Shown here piece by piece: positions 42,042 to 50,546 of a DNA stretch of 64,000 nucleotides. Each line of letters starts with the position of its first letter. The stretch's first letter is position 1. The notes under the pieces were generated by a model, which made no database searches, was not told the origin of the DNA, and saw nothing but the letters and a program-made list of their open reading frames with translations. Position numbers and translations under genes: made by a program. This stretch comes from Azospirillum oleiclasticum (GTDB lineage: Bacteria > Pseudomonadota > Alphaproteobacteria > Azospirillales > Azospirillaceae), in the NCBI RefSeq assembly GCF_013423485.1, contig NZ_JABFFR010000017.1:1-64000 (forward strand), in the 5' to 3' direction.

Positions 42042-43177
42042 CGATCAAATCGGTCAAGACCCACGTCCTCAGCTCACCGGTCGAGCGCCCCTTCACCTCC
42101 TCGCGCGGGTGGCTCTACAAGACGCGCGGTACCTGCCTCGTCGAGATCGAGACGCGCGACGGCGTCGTCGGCTGGGGCGAGTGCTACGGCCCGTCGGCGG
42201 TCGCCAAGGCCTTCATCGACACCCAGCTCGGGCCCCGCGTGGTCGGCCGCGACCCCTTCGACGTCGAGGTGGTGTGGGAGGACCTGTACAACCGCATCAA
42301 GGATTATGGCCCCAAGGGCATGTCCATCGCCGCCATCAGCGGCATCGACATCGCGCTGTGGGACATCATCGGCAAGAGCTGCGGCAAGCCGGTGCACAAG
42401 CTGCTGGGCGGCGCCTTCCGGACGGAGGTGGACGCCTACGCCACCGGCCTCTACTTCACCGACATGGACCGCCTGATCGACGAGGCGGTGGAGGAGGCCG
42501 AGGGCTACGTCAAGGACGGCTTCAAGGCGGTGAAGATGAAGATCGGCCTCGGCTCCATCGAGCGCGACGTCGAGCGCGTCGCCGCCGTGCGCGCCGCCAT
42601 CGGCCCGGACATCCGGCTGATGGTGGACGCCAACCACTGCTTCTCCGTGCCCACCGCCATCCGGCTCGGCCGGCGGCTGGAGGAGTTCGACATCGAATGG
42701 TTCGAGGAGCCGATCTCGCCGGAGGACATCGACGGCTACGTCGAGGTCAGCCGCGCGCTCGACATGGCGGTGGCCGGCGGTGAGAACGAGTTCACCCGCT
42801 GGGGCTTCCGCGACGCCATCGTGCGCAAGGCCATGGATATCGTGCAGCCCGACGTGTGCGCCGCCGGCGGCCTGACCGAGTGCAAGAAGATCGCCGCCGT
42901 CGCCTCCACCCACGGGGTCGAATGCGTGCCGCACGCGTGGGGTTCGGCCATCGGTCTCGCCGCGACGGTGCATTTCCTCGCCTCCCTCGCCGACCAGCCG
43001 CCGAGCCTCTTCCCTTTCCCGCCGATGCTCGAGTTCGAGCAGTGCGAGAACCCGTTCCGCGACCATCTCTCCACCGTTCCGATCCACCAGGTGGACGGCA
43101 AGGTGGCGGTTCCGACGGGTCCGGGCCTCGGCATCGAGATCGATCGCTCGATCATCGACCGCTACCGCGTCGGCTGA
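42038..43177 (+). CDS. Enolase-superfamily enzyme, mandelate racemase subgroup
   Basis: The 379-residue product has GWGECYGPSAVAKAFIDTQL and SGIDIALWDIIGKSCGKPVH in the N-terminal part. The barrel carries VKMKIGLGS (KxK base), LMVDANHCFS, WFEEPISPEDI and VAGGENEFTRW (metal Asp/Glu/Glu), and the opposing base in CVPHAWGSAIG. Both bases are present, so a dehydration or racemisation of a 2-hydroxy acid is feasible. The GTG start shares GTGA with the tctA stop. A substrate such as an aldarate or aldonate is inferred from the importer and neighbours, not shown. Confidence 0.87.
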   Translation: MTIKSVKTHVLSSPVERPFTSSRGWLYKTRGTCLVEIETRDGVVGWGECYGPSAVAKAFIDTQLGPRVVGRDPFDVEVVWEDLYNRIKDYGPKGMSIAAISGIDIALWDIIGKSCGKPVHKLLGGAFRTEVDAYATGLYFTDMDRLIDEAVEEAEGYVKDGFKAVKMKIGLGSIERDVERVAAVRAAIGPDIRLMVDANHCFSVPTAIRLGRRLEEFDIEWFEEPISPEDIDGYVEVSRALDMAVAGGENEFTRWGFRDAIVRKAMDIVQPDVCAAGGLTECKKIAAVASTHGVECVPHAWGSAIGLAATVHFLASLADQPPSLFPFPPMLEFEQCENPFRDHLSTVPIHQVDGKVAVPTGPGLGIEIDRSIIDRYRVG

Positions 43178-43188
43178 CGGAGGGGGCG

Positions 43189-44085
43189 ATGCGCTTCGTC
43201 ACCTTCCGCCACGAGGGGCGGGAACGGGCCGGCGTGCTCGATGGCGACGCGGCCACCGGCAGCGTCGTCGACCTCGGGCACGAGGCCATGCGCGCGGCGC
43301 TCGGCGGCCTGCCGCCGTCGGTCGAGGCGTTCCTTGAGCATGGGCTTGCCGATGTCGTCGCCGCCGTCGCGCGGCATGGGTTCGCGGACGACGCCCGGCT
43401 GCCAGCCGGCGCGGTCGCGCTGCTCGCCCCATACCGGCCGCGGCGGATCGTCGGCGCCGCCTTCAACTTCCGCGACGCGCTGGCCGAGCGGGGCATGCCG
43501 TCGCCGGCCGCACCGGTGCTTTTCGAGAAGCTGCCGGAGACGGTGGTCGGGCCCGGCGATGCCATCGTGCTGCCGGCCGGGATCGGCGGCGTCACCTACG
43601 AGGCGGAGTTGGCCGCGGTGATCGGCCGCGTCTGCCGCGACGTGGACGAGGCCGACGCGCTGTCGGTCGTCGCCGGCTACGCCGCCTTCAACGATGTCAG
43701 CGCCAGCGCGCTCATCAAGCGGGACGGCCGTTTCGACCGCGGCAAGAACCTGCCCACCTTCGGCCCGCTCGGTCCCTGGCTGGCGACCGCCGACGAGATT
43801 CCGGACCCGCAGGCGCTGCGGCTGGGGCTGGCGATGGACGGCGAGACGCTCCAGGACGGCACCACCGCCGACATGCTGTTCGGTGTCGCCGCCCTGATCG
43901 CCCACGTCTCGCGCGCCGGGGAACTGCGCCCCGGCGACCTGATCGCCACCGGCACGCCGGCCGGCGTCGCCCCCGTCCGCAACCCGCCGACCTGGCTGCG
44001 TCCCGGCTCCACCGTCGCCCTGTGGGTCGACCGGCTCGGCACCCTGTCCAACCCCGTCGTGGAAGGAGCCACCTTCGATGGCTGA
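43189..44085 (+). CDS. Fumarylacetoacetate hydrolase-fold protein
   Basis: The 298-residue product is an FAH-family enzyme. These include 2-keto-3-deoxy acid dehydratases, acylpyruvases and decarboxylases. The catalytic metal-site region reads IGGVTYEAELAAVIGRVCRD, followed by VAGYAAFNDVSASALIKRDG, then RGKNLPTFGPLGPWLATADE and GDLIATGTPAGVAPVRNPPT. GGAGGGGG precedes the ATG. After an enolase-type dehydratase, the most economical role is processing the resulting 2-keto-3-deoxy acid. It overlaps the next gene by 8 bp. Confidence 0.88.
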   Translation: MRFVTFRHEGRERAGVLDGDAATGSVVDLGHEAMRAALGGLPPSVEAFLEHGLADVVAAVARHGFADDARLPAGAVALLAPYRPRRIVGAAFNFRDALAERGMPSPAAPVLFEKLPETVVGPGDAIVLPAGIGGVTYEAELAAVIGRVCRDVDEADALSVVAGYAAFNDVSASALIKRDGRFDRGKNLPTFGPLGPWLATADEIPDPQALRLGLAMDGETLQDGTTADMLFGVAALIAHVSRAGELRPGDLIATGTPAGVAPVRNPPTWLRPGSTVALWVDRLGTLSNPVVEGATFDG

Positions 44086-45052
44086 CCGCCCCACCCTGCT
44101 TCTCACCAACCCCATGCACCCCGACGGCGCGGCCCTGTTGGAACCGCAGGCCCGGTTGGTCACCGCGCCCGACACGAAGCCGGAGACGCTGCGCGCACTG
44201 GCCGCCGAGGCCGACGGCATCATCGTGCGCGCCAAACTGCCGGACGACATCTGCGACCACGCGCCCAGGCTGCGCGGGATCGTGCGGCACGGGGTGGGGC
44301 TCGACTTCATCCCCGTCGCCGCCGCCACCGCGCGCGGCATCCCGGTCGCCAACCTTCCGGGCAGCAACACCCAGACGGTCGCGGAATACTGCCTCGCCGC
44401 GATCCTCAGCCTGCGCCGGCCGCTGCTGTCAATGGACGCCCGGCTGCGGCGCGATGGTTGGCTGCCGGCACGCGGCATGGCGGACCCGCTGACCGAGATC
44501 GGTGGCACCACGCTGGGCGTGGTGGGCGTCGGCACCATCGGTGGCCGGGTGGCGCGGATCGCGCGCGAGGGTTTCGGCATGACCGTGCTCGGCGCCTCGC
44601 GCCGCGCCGGCCGCATGCCGCCGGGGGTGGAGGAGGCCGCACTCGACGACCTCTTCGCCCGCAGCGACGCCGTGGTGCTGACCTGCCCGCTGACCGACGA
44701 GACCCGCGGGCTGGTGGACGACCGGCGGCTCGGGCTGATGAAACCGCACGCGGTGATCGTCAACGTTTCGCGCGGGCCGGTGATCGACACCGCGGCACTG
44801 GAGCGCGCGCTCAACGCCAGGACCATCGGCGGGGCCGCGCTCGATGTCTTCGACGTGCAGCCGCTGCCGCCCGACGACCCGCTGTTCGCCTGCCCCAACC
44901 TGCTGCTGACGCCGCACGCGGCCGGCATCACCGCCACCAGCATGCGGACCATGAGCATCGGTGCCGCGGAGGAGATGCTGCGCATCCTGCGCGGCGACGA
45001 TCCCGTCAACCTCGTCAACCCTGAATACCGGCCCGAACACCGAAAGGCGTGA
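44078..45052 (+). CDS. D-isomer-specific 2-hydroxyacid dehydrogenase family
   Basis: The 324-residue product has an N-terminal substrate domain and the NAD-binding core LGVVGVGTIGGRVARIAREG. The catalytic Arg is in VNVSRGPVIDTAALE, the Glu in the ALDVFDVQPLPPDDPLF stretch and the His in LLTPHAAGITATSM. It resembles the phosphoglycerate/glyoxylate-hydroxypyruvate reductase groups. ATGGCTGA overlap with the FAH gene ties its translation to the pathway, where it could interconvert a 2-hydroxy and 2-keto acid. Confidence 0.9.
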   Translation: MADRPTLLLTNPMHPDGAALLEPQARLVTAPDTKPETLRALAAEADGIIVRAKLPDDICDHAPRLRGIVRHGVGLDFIPVAAATARGIPVANLPGSNTQTVAEYCLAAILSLRRPLLSMDARLRRDGWLPARGMADPLTEIGGTTLGVVGVGTIGGRVARIAREGFGMTVLGASRRAGRMPPGVEEAALDDLFARSDAVVLTCPLTDETRGLVDDRRLGLMKPHAVIVNVSRGPVIDTAALERALNARTIGGAALDVFDVQPLPPDDPLFACPNLLLTPHAAGITATSMRTMSIGAAEEMLRILRGDDPVNLVNPEYRPEHRKA

Positions 45053-45060
45053 GTCCCGCC

Positions 45061-46200
45061 ATGCGCATCACCGAACTCCGCGCCGTCCCCATCTCCTTCC
45101 GCGTGCCCGAGGGGCAGAACGTGCGGCTCGGCATCGGCCGTGCCGTCAAGCGGGACGCGGTGCTGGTCCGCGTCCGCACCGACGAGGGCATCACCGGCTG
45201 GGGCGAGGCGCACCACGGCCGCTGCCCCGGCGCCATCGCCAAGCTGATCGACACCACCATGGCCGAGCTGGTCGTCGGCATGGACGCCTTCGACACGGTC
45301 GGCGTGTGGAACCGCGTCTACCGCATGCAGCTCGCCAGCCATGGCATGGGGGCCGCGGCGGCGCTGGCGCTGAGCGGTGTCGACCTGGCGCTGTGGGACA
45401 TCCGCGGCAAGGCCTGCGGCTGGCCGCTGTACCGGCTGCTGGGCGGCGCGTCGCGGCCGATCCGCGCCTACGCCGGCGGCATCTCGCTCGGCTGGCAGGA
45501 GCCGGCGTCGCTCGCCGAGGAGGCCCGGCGCTATGTGGAGCAGGGCTACCGCGCGCTGAAGCTGCGTGTCGGTGACACCCCGAAGCGGGACGTCGAGCGG
45601 GTGCGGGCGGTGCGCGAGGCCGTCGGCTCCGGCATCGACATCCTGGTGGACGGCAACACCGGCTGCACCCTGGACGACGTGCGCCGGGTCATGCCGGTTT
45701 ACGAAGACCTGGATATCGGCTGGCTGGAGGAGCCGTTCCCGCCGCACGACCACCGCAGCTACGCCGACGCCGCCGCGCTGGGCACCGTGCCGCTGGCGGC
45801 GGGCGAGAACCACTACACCCGCTTCGAGTTCAGCCGACTGCTGGAGGACGGGAACGTCGGCTTCGTGCAGCCGGACCTGTCGAAGACCGGCGGCGTGACC
45901 GAGACGATGCGCATCGCCGCGATGGCGTCGGCGGCCAAGATCACCGTGAACCCGCACACATCGGCCACCGGCATCAACATGGCCGCCTCCATCCACCTGT
46001 TGGCGGCGGTGGACAACCCCGGTTATTTCGAGGGCGACGTCGCCCGTCACAACCCGTTCCGCGACGAGGTCGGCGGCATCCCCTACACGCTCGACGCCGA
46101 CGGGTGCGTGCGACCGCTGGAGGGGCCGGGCATCGGCATCGAGGTCGACGAACGCTTCGTGGCGGCGCACCCGCTGATCGAAGGCCCCTGTTACGTCTGA
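45061..46200 (+). CDS. Enolase-superfamily enzyme, mandelate racemase-like
   Basis: The 379-residue product is the second enolase-superfamily member of this operon. Marks are GWGEAHHGRCPGAIAKLIDT, SGVDLALWDIRGKACGWPLY, LKLRVGDTPKRD (K-x-R rather than K-x-K), ILVDGNTGCTLDDV, WLEEPFPPHD, AAGENHYTRFEF and NPHTSATGINMAAS with the second base. The altered K-x-R and DGN suggest a different substrate or stereochemistry from the 42038 enzyme. ATG at 45061 is preferred; a GTG at 45049 overlaps the previous stop. Last gene of the operon. Confidence 0.85.
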   Translation: MRITELRAVPISFRVPEGQNVRLGIGRAVKRDAVLVRVRTDEGITGWGEAHHGRCPGAIAKLIDTTMAELVVGMDAFDTVGVWNRVYRMQLASHGMGAAAALALSGVDLALWDIRGKACGWPLYRLLGGASRPIRAYAGGISLGWQEPASLAEEARRYVEQGYRALKLRVGDTPKRDVERVRAVREAVGSGIDILVDGNTGCTLDDVRRVMPVYEDLDIGWLEEPFPPHDHRSYADAAALGTVPLAAGENHYTRFEFSRLLEDGNVGFVQPDLSKTGGVTETMRIAAMASAAKITVNPHTSATGINMAASIHLLAAVDNPGYFEGDVARHNPFRDEVGGIPYTLDADGCVRPLEGPGIGIEVDERFVAAHPLIEGPCYV

Positions 46201-46231
46201 CGGCACGAGCGCGGGCGGTCGTCCCCTCGGA

Positions 46232-46750
46232 TCACCGCTCGCGCTCGGCCCGCGACAAGGCATCGGCCATGTGACCCATCGCCAGCTTCATGTCGTTGAA
46301 CACGGTGCCCGGCGACACGCCGAGATGCTCCGCGATCGCGGGATAGGACCAGCCCTCCAGCCGGTTCAGCATCCACACCCGGCGCGCCCGTTCCGGAAGG
46401 GAATCCAGCGCGCCGCGGAAGCGGTCCAGCCGCTCTCGCTGGAGCATGCGGTCTTCCGCGGAGGGGGTTCCGCAGGGCACGTGCGACACATCCACCATCT
46501 CCGACGAGCCGATCTCGACGCGGGCCTTGGCCTGGCGCCGGCGCAGATGGTCGAGCGCCAGATTCCGCACGGTGCGGCAGAGGAAGCCGGCGACGTTCTC
46601 GATCGGACCCTTTTCCGCCGCGTGATGAGCGCGCAGATAGCTTTCCTGGATCAGATCCTCGGCCGTCTCGCGGTCGCGGACGATCCGCTGCGCCTGCCCG
46701 AGCAGCAAGGCACGATGGTCCAGGTAGATCGATTGCACGGATTTGGGCAT
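46232..46750 (-). CDS. fecI: ECF sigma factor, FecI-like
   Basis: The 172-residue product has sigma region 2 (LYLDHRALLLGQAQ-type start, RDRETAEDLIQESYLRAHHA) and region 4 (LPERARRVWMLNRLEGWSYP, AIAEHLGVSPGTVFNDMKLA). It is divergent from a FecR-type gene that precedes a TonB receptor, the usual surface-signalling set for iron sources. It should direct transcription of the receptor and transport genes when FecR relays ligand binding. It converges with the enolase operon, leaving only 31 bp between them. Confidence 0.92.
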   Translation of the reverse strand: MPKSVQSIYLDHRALLLGQAQRIVRDRETAEDLIQESYLRAHHAAEKGPIENVAGFLCRTVRNLALDHLRRRQAKARVEIGSSEMVDVSHVPCGTPSAEDRMLQRERLDRFRGALDSLPERARRVWMLNRLEGWSYPAIAEHLGVSPGTVFNDMKLAMGHMADALSRAERER

Positions 46751-47027
46751 GGTCCGGCCTGTGGTCGGCGCGCAGGCGTGAATGGCGGTGGCGGAGACGG
46801 CGGATTTTTATTAAGCAACTGACTATCATTCGCAAATATTGATGTCAAGACGCGGTCACCGGGAGGGTGCGGATCGGTTGCACGGGTGTGTGCTACCCGA
46901 CACGGCTCCCGGTTCCAATCGGCGGCCGTTCCGCGCTACACTCGGCGAGGGTCCCGCGGCAACCCTGGATCGCGCGCTCCATCACCGTTGCAGGACATCC
47001 GGGCCGGCGTCAGGTCCGGACAGGCAG
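46751..47027. promoter_or_regulatory. AT-rich fecI/fecR divergent region with candidate iron-responsive site
   Basis: Around 46800-46850 the DNA is strikingly AT-rich. The minus strand has TTGACA (complement 46843-46848) and GATAGT (complement 46822-46827, short 15-nt spacer). TGAC at 46820-46823 and GTCA at 46844-46847 frame an imperfect inverted repeat of the size of a Fur-type site. This is likely the iron-controlled fecI promoter. No clear promoter for fecR was found. Confidence 0.35.
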
Positions 47028-48062
47028 ATGCGAATGGCCACCATGGATCAGCACAGCGACGACGGATACCGGCAGGGCGGCTCCGGTCAGGGCGACGCCT
47101 TCCGGCACTCCGATCCCATCACCGACGCGGCGCTCGACTGGTACGTCACACTTCAGAGCGGCGTGGTGGATGCGGAGACGCTGTCCGCGTTCCAAGCTTG
47201 GCGGTCCTGCGACCAACGGCACGCAACCGCCTACGACCGGCTGGCCGGAATCGACAGGATGCCCGAGCTGCGGATGGCCACCCTGGAACACGCCGCCGCG
47301 ACGGCCATCCCATCCGCACCCCGTCGCAGCACCCCGCGCCCGCGGGTTCGCATGCGCATCGCCTCGCTGATGACCGCCACGGTGCTGTTGGCCATCGGCC
47401 TTCACCTCTATCCGGAGCTCGGCCTGGCCCTGAACGCCGATGTGCGCACCTCGGCCGGGGAGCGGCGCCAAGTCACGCTGCCCGACGGTTCGCGCATGAT
47501 GCTGAACACGGCATCGGCCGCCGCGTTCGATTTCGGCGGGGACCGGCGTTCCGTGCGGCTGCTGGCGGGCGAGGCCTATTTCGAGGTGGTGCCCGACGCC
47601 GCACGCCCGTTCACGGTCGCCGCCGGCCACAGCACCGTCCGCGTCACCGGCACCGCCTTCGCCGTGCGCACCGGCGATGCGGAGGACAGCATCGTGCTGG
47701 AACACGGCCGGATCGTCGTCGACCGGCCGGGAGGGAGCGACCCGGCGCTGGAACTCATCCCCGGTGACCGGGTGACGGCCAGCGCGCGCGGCCTGTCGGC
47801 GATCGTCCGGGCCGAGCCGGCCACGCTGCTGGCGTGGCGCGACGGGCGCTACATCTTCCACGAGCAGCCCTTCTCGGCGGTCGTGGACGATTTGCGCCGC
47901 TATTACGGCGGCATCGTCCTGTCGCTCGGCCACCGTTCGGACCAGGAGCGGGTGAGCGGCAACTACCGCCTCGACGATCCGGTCGCCGCCCTGAAGGCCG
48001 TGGCCGGCATCGCCGGCGTGCCGATGACCGTGCTTCCCGGCGGTTTCATCATCATCGGCTGA
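47028..48062 (+). CDS. fecR: FecR-type anti-sigma/signal-transduction protein
   Basis: The 344-residue product has an N-terminal DUF4880-like cytosolic part (DAALDWYVTLQSGVVDAETL, SAFQAWRSCDQRHATAYDRL), a membrane span at about residues 110-130 (MTATVLLAIGLHLYPELGLA), and a periplasmic FecR domain. The latter has RQVTLPDGSRMMLNTASAAA, LAGEAYFEVVPDAARPFTVA and VTGTAFAVR, and a C-terminal STN-like tail (FSAVVDDLRRYYGGIVLSLG). It relays receptor occupancy to the sigma factor. Starts at 47028, 47034 and 47043 are all possible. Confidence 0.92.
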   Translation: MRMATMDQHSDDGYRQGGSGQGDAFRHSDPITDAALDWYVTLQSGVVDAETLSAFQAWRSCDQRHATAYDRLAGIDRMPELRMATLEHAAATAIPSAPRRSTPRPRVRMRIASLMTATVLLAIGLHLYPELGLALNADVRTSAGERRQVTLPDGSRMMLNTASAAAFDFGGDRRSVRLLAGEAYFEVVPDAARPFTVAAGHSTVRVTGTAFAVRTGDAEDSIVLEHGRIVVDRPGGSDPALELIPGDRVTASARGLSAIVRAEPATLLAWRDGRYIFHEQPFSAVVDDLRRYYGGIVLSLGHRSDQERVSGNYRLDDPVAALKAVAGIAGVPMTVLPGGFIIIG

Positions 48063-48131
48063 GATCCGTCGAAGTTTTTTTGTGAGACGCCCCGGCCCCG
48101 TGCGTCGGGTGGAGATGAGGGGCGACGGATC
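48063..48131. repeat. Spaced perfect inverted repeat between fecR and the receptor gene
   Basis: GATCCGTCG at 48063-48071, directly after the fecR stop, and its complement at 48123-48131 are 51 nt apart. The interval includes a seven-T run. It could fold as a long stem at the 5' end of the receptor message or help terminate fecR transcription. Confidence 0.4.
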
Positions 48132-48181
48132 CCGCCGGGACCGTGCCCTCCGCCATCGCCATCGGACGGGAGTTGTGGGGC

Positions 48182-50464
48182 ATGCTGGGCCGGACGGACA
48201 CTGGATCGACAGTCAACGCGCGTGTTCGGAAGGCGGCCGCCCCTCCCCTGCTCGCAGCCCTGCTGGCGTCGATCGCACCGATGGTGCTCACCTCACCGGT
48301 CGCGGCCCAGACGTCGGCTCCCGCGGGAGTCAGCTTCGCGCTGCCGGCCCAGCCGCTGCCGGCGGCGATCGACGCGTTCAGCCGGCAGACCGGCTGGCAG
48401 ATCGGCTATTCCAGCTCTCTCGCCGCCGGCGTCATGGCACGGCCGGTCACCGGCACCATGACCCCGTCCCAGGCGCTCGACACCCTGCTCGCCGGCACCG
48501 GCGTGACCTACCGCCTGACCGGCCCCTCCACCGCGACTCTGGTGGCCGCCCCGGCGCCCGCACCGCAGGATGGCGCCGCCGTGCTCCCCCCGGTCACCAT
48601 CTCGGCCGCCGGACAATGGGAGGTCAGCCGCACCACCATCACGCCGGAGGAGATCGAGCGCAAGAACCCGCAGGACATCCGCGACGTCTTCAAGGGCGAG
48701 CCCGGCATCCGCGTCGGCAGCTCGATCCCGATGTCGCAGAAGGTCTATGTGAACGGGGTGGAGGAGACCAACCTCGCCGTCAGCATCGACGGCAGCCGCC
48801 AGAACAACAAGGTCTTCCACCACAACGGCACGACCCTTCTCGATCCCGCCTTCCTGAAGGTGGTGCGTGTCGATGCCGGCGTGGCGCCCGCCGATGCCGG
48901 TCCGGGCGCACTGGCCGGCGCGATCGCCTACGAGACCAAGGACGCCCGCGACCTGCTGGCCGGCGACGGTGTCGGCGCCTTCCTGAAATCGACCTTCAAC
49001 ACCAACGGCCCGTCGCTGGTGACCAGCGCCGCCGGCTATGGCCGCCAGCAGGGGGTGGAGGGGCTCGCCTACCTGACCTTCGGCAAGGGCGGCGAATACG
49101 CCGACGGTGACGGCCACCACGTGGCCGGCACCCGCACCGACCTGATCAGCGGGCTGGGCAAGGTCGCGATGGAGACGCGGGGCGGGCACCGCCTGCAACT
49201 CAGCCATGAGCGGGTGCACGACGACGCGGCGCGCCCCTACCGGGCCAACATCGGCTTCATCTCCGGCCGGCCGGGGTGGGAGCCCCGGGTCCGCGACTAC
49301 AGCATGGACCGGCAGAACACCGTGCTGACCTACACCGACACCCAGCCGACCGCCCTGTGGAACCCGAAGCTGGTGCTCGCCTACGGCCGCACCCACATCG
49401 AGACGCCGATCTACCTGCGCCCGGCCGCTGGAAGCTCGACGTCGGGCAGCTATCCCGGCAACGGCAAGACCACCTCCTTCAACGGCAAGGCCGAGAACGT
49501 CTTCGACGTGGGCTTCGGCACGGTCACCGCGGGCGCCGATTTCTACCGGGACGAGGCGACCTACAACGACCCGACCTTCGCGGCCGGCGAGCGGGCAACC
49601 AACGCCGGCCTCTACGCCCAGGCGCGGCTGGCGCCCATCGAGCGGCTGCGGCTGTCCTTCGGTCTGCGCGGCGACCGCCAGCTCTTCCGCGGCACGACCG
49701 GCGAGGACTGGGACAACGCCGGGGTCAGCCGCAACATCTCCGGCGAGTTCGACCTGCTTCCCGGCCACCTGATCGCGAAGGCCGGCTATTCGCACAGCTG
49801 GGGCGGTATCCCGCTGGCCGAGAACTTCATCCTGAACACCGCCTGGCGTTACGGCGGCGGGCCGAGGCCGGTGTCCTCCGACAACGTCACCGCCGGGCTC
49901 GAGGCGCGCTACCAGGGGTTCAGCGTCGAGGGCCGCCTGTTCCGCACCAAGCTGGACGACGCCCGCGCCGCCCGCTTCGCCGTGACCAGCGGCACCCTCA
50001 CCCACGACGTGCGCTCCGAAGGCTACGAGATCGGCGCCGGCTACGCCTGGCCGGACAGCTTCGTCCGGGCGAAGTTCGCCGACATCGACGTGACCATCGA
50101 CGGCAAGCCGGTCGACTCCGATATCGGCACCTATCTGGCGACGCCGGTCGGCAAGGCGCTGACCTTGACCGGCGGGCACACCATCCAGCGTTGGAACCTC
50201 ACGGTCGGCGCCGATCTCGAATATGTGTGGGACTACGACAAGTTGCAGGCCGGACAGCAGTCGCTGGACGGCTACACGGTGGTCAACCTCTTCGTGGAAC
50301 ACCGCATCCCGCAATACTCCGACTTGGCGCTGCGCCTGGACGTGCGCAACCTGTTCGACGCCACCTACGCCGACCGGGCGACCTACGGACAGGAATTCGA
50401 CACGGTCACCCCCCTCTACCAGCCCGGACGGGCCTTCCTGATCTCCGCCTCGGCGACGTTCTGA
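48182..50464 (+). CDS. TonB-dependent outer-membrane receptor with STN signalling domain
   Basis: The 760-residue product has a signal peptide ending VAAQ, then a secretin/TonB N-terminal (STN) domain (FALPAQPLPAAIDAFSRQTG, LDTLLAGTGVTYRL) that contacts FecR. The plug follows (NPQDIRDVFKGEPGIRVGSS, VDAGVAPADAGPGALAGAIA) and then a 22-strand barrel ending in aromatic AFLISASATF. The ligand is probably a ferric siderophore, given the FecI/FecR pair and the downstream ABC importer. The GTG at 48143 is an alternative start. Confidence 0.92.
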   Translation: MLGRTDTGSTVNARVRKAAAPPLLAALLASIAPMVLTSPVAAQTSAPAGVSFALPAQPLPAAIDAFSRQTGWQIGYSSSLAAGVMARPVTGTMTPSQALDTLLAGTGVTYRLTGPSTATLVAAPAPAPQDGAAVLPPVTISAAGQWEVSRTTITPEEIERKNPQDIRDVFKGEPGIRVGSSIPMSQKVYVNGVEETNLAVSIDGSRQNNKVFHHNGTTLLDPAFLKVVRVDAGVAPADAGPGALAGAIAYETKDARDLLAGDGVGAFLKSTFNTNGPSLVTSAAGYGRQQGVEGLAYLTFGKGGEYADGDGHHVAGTRTDLISGLGKVAMETRGGHRLQLSHERVHDDAARPYRANIGFISGRPGWEPRVRDYSMDRQNTVLTYTDTQPTALWNPKLVLAYGRTHIETPIYLRPAAGSSTSGSYPGNGKTTSFNGKAENVFDVGFGTVTAGADFYRDEATYNDPTFAAGERATNAGLYAQARLAPIERLRLSFGLRGDRQLFRGTTGEDWDNAGVSRNISGEFDLLPGHLIAKAGYSHSWGGIPLAENFILNTAWRYGGGPRPVSSDNVTAGLEARYQGFSVEGRLFRTKLDDARAARFAVTSGTLTHDVRSEGYEIGAGYAWPDSFVRAKFADIDVTIDGKPVDSDIGTYLATPVGKALTLTGGHTIQRWNLTVGADLEYVWDYDKLQAGQQSLDGYTVVNLFVEHRIPQYSDLALRLDVRNLFDATYADRATYGQEFDTVTPLYQPGRAFLISASATF

Positions 50465-50546
50465 ACGGGGCGGGTGCGACTTTGCCGGACAACGACGGGA
50501 CCGATCCGCCATGCTATCGCAGCAGCACACCGCAGGACCGGACAAC

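Noticed and set aside
43162-46263. An open frame of 1033 codons antisense to the FAH, dehydrogenase and enolase genes
   Set aside because: No domain, and composition typical of antisense GC-rich reading. The plus-strand genes have clear active sites.
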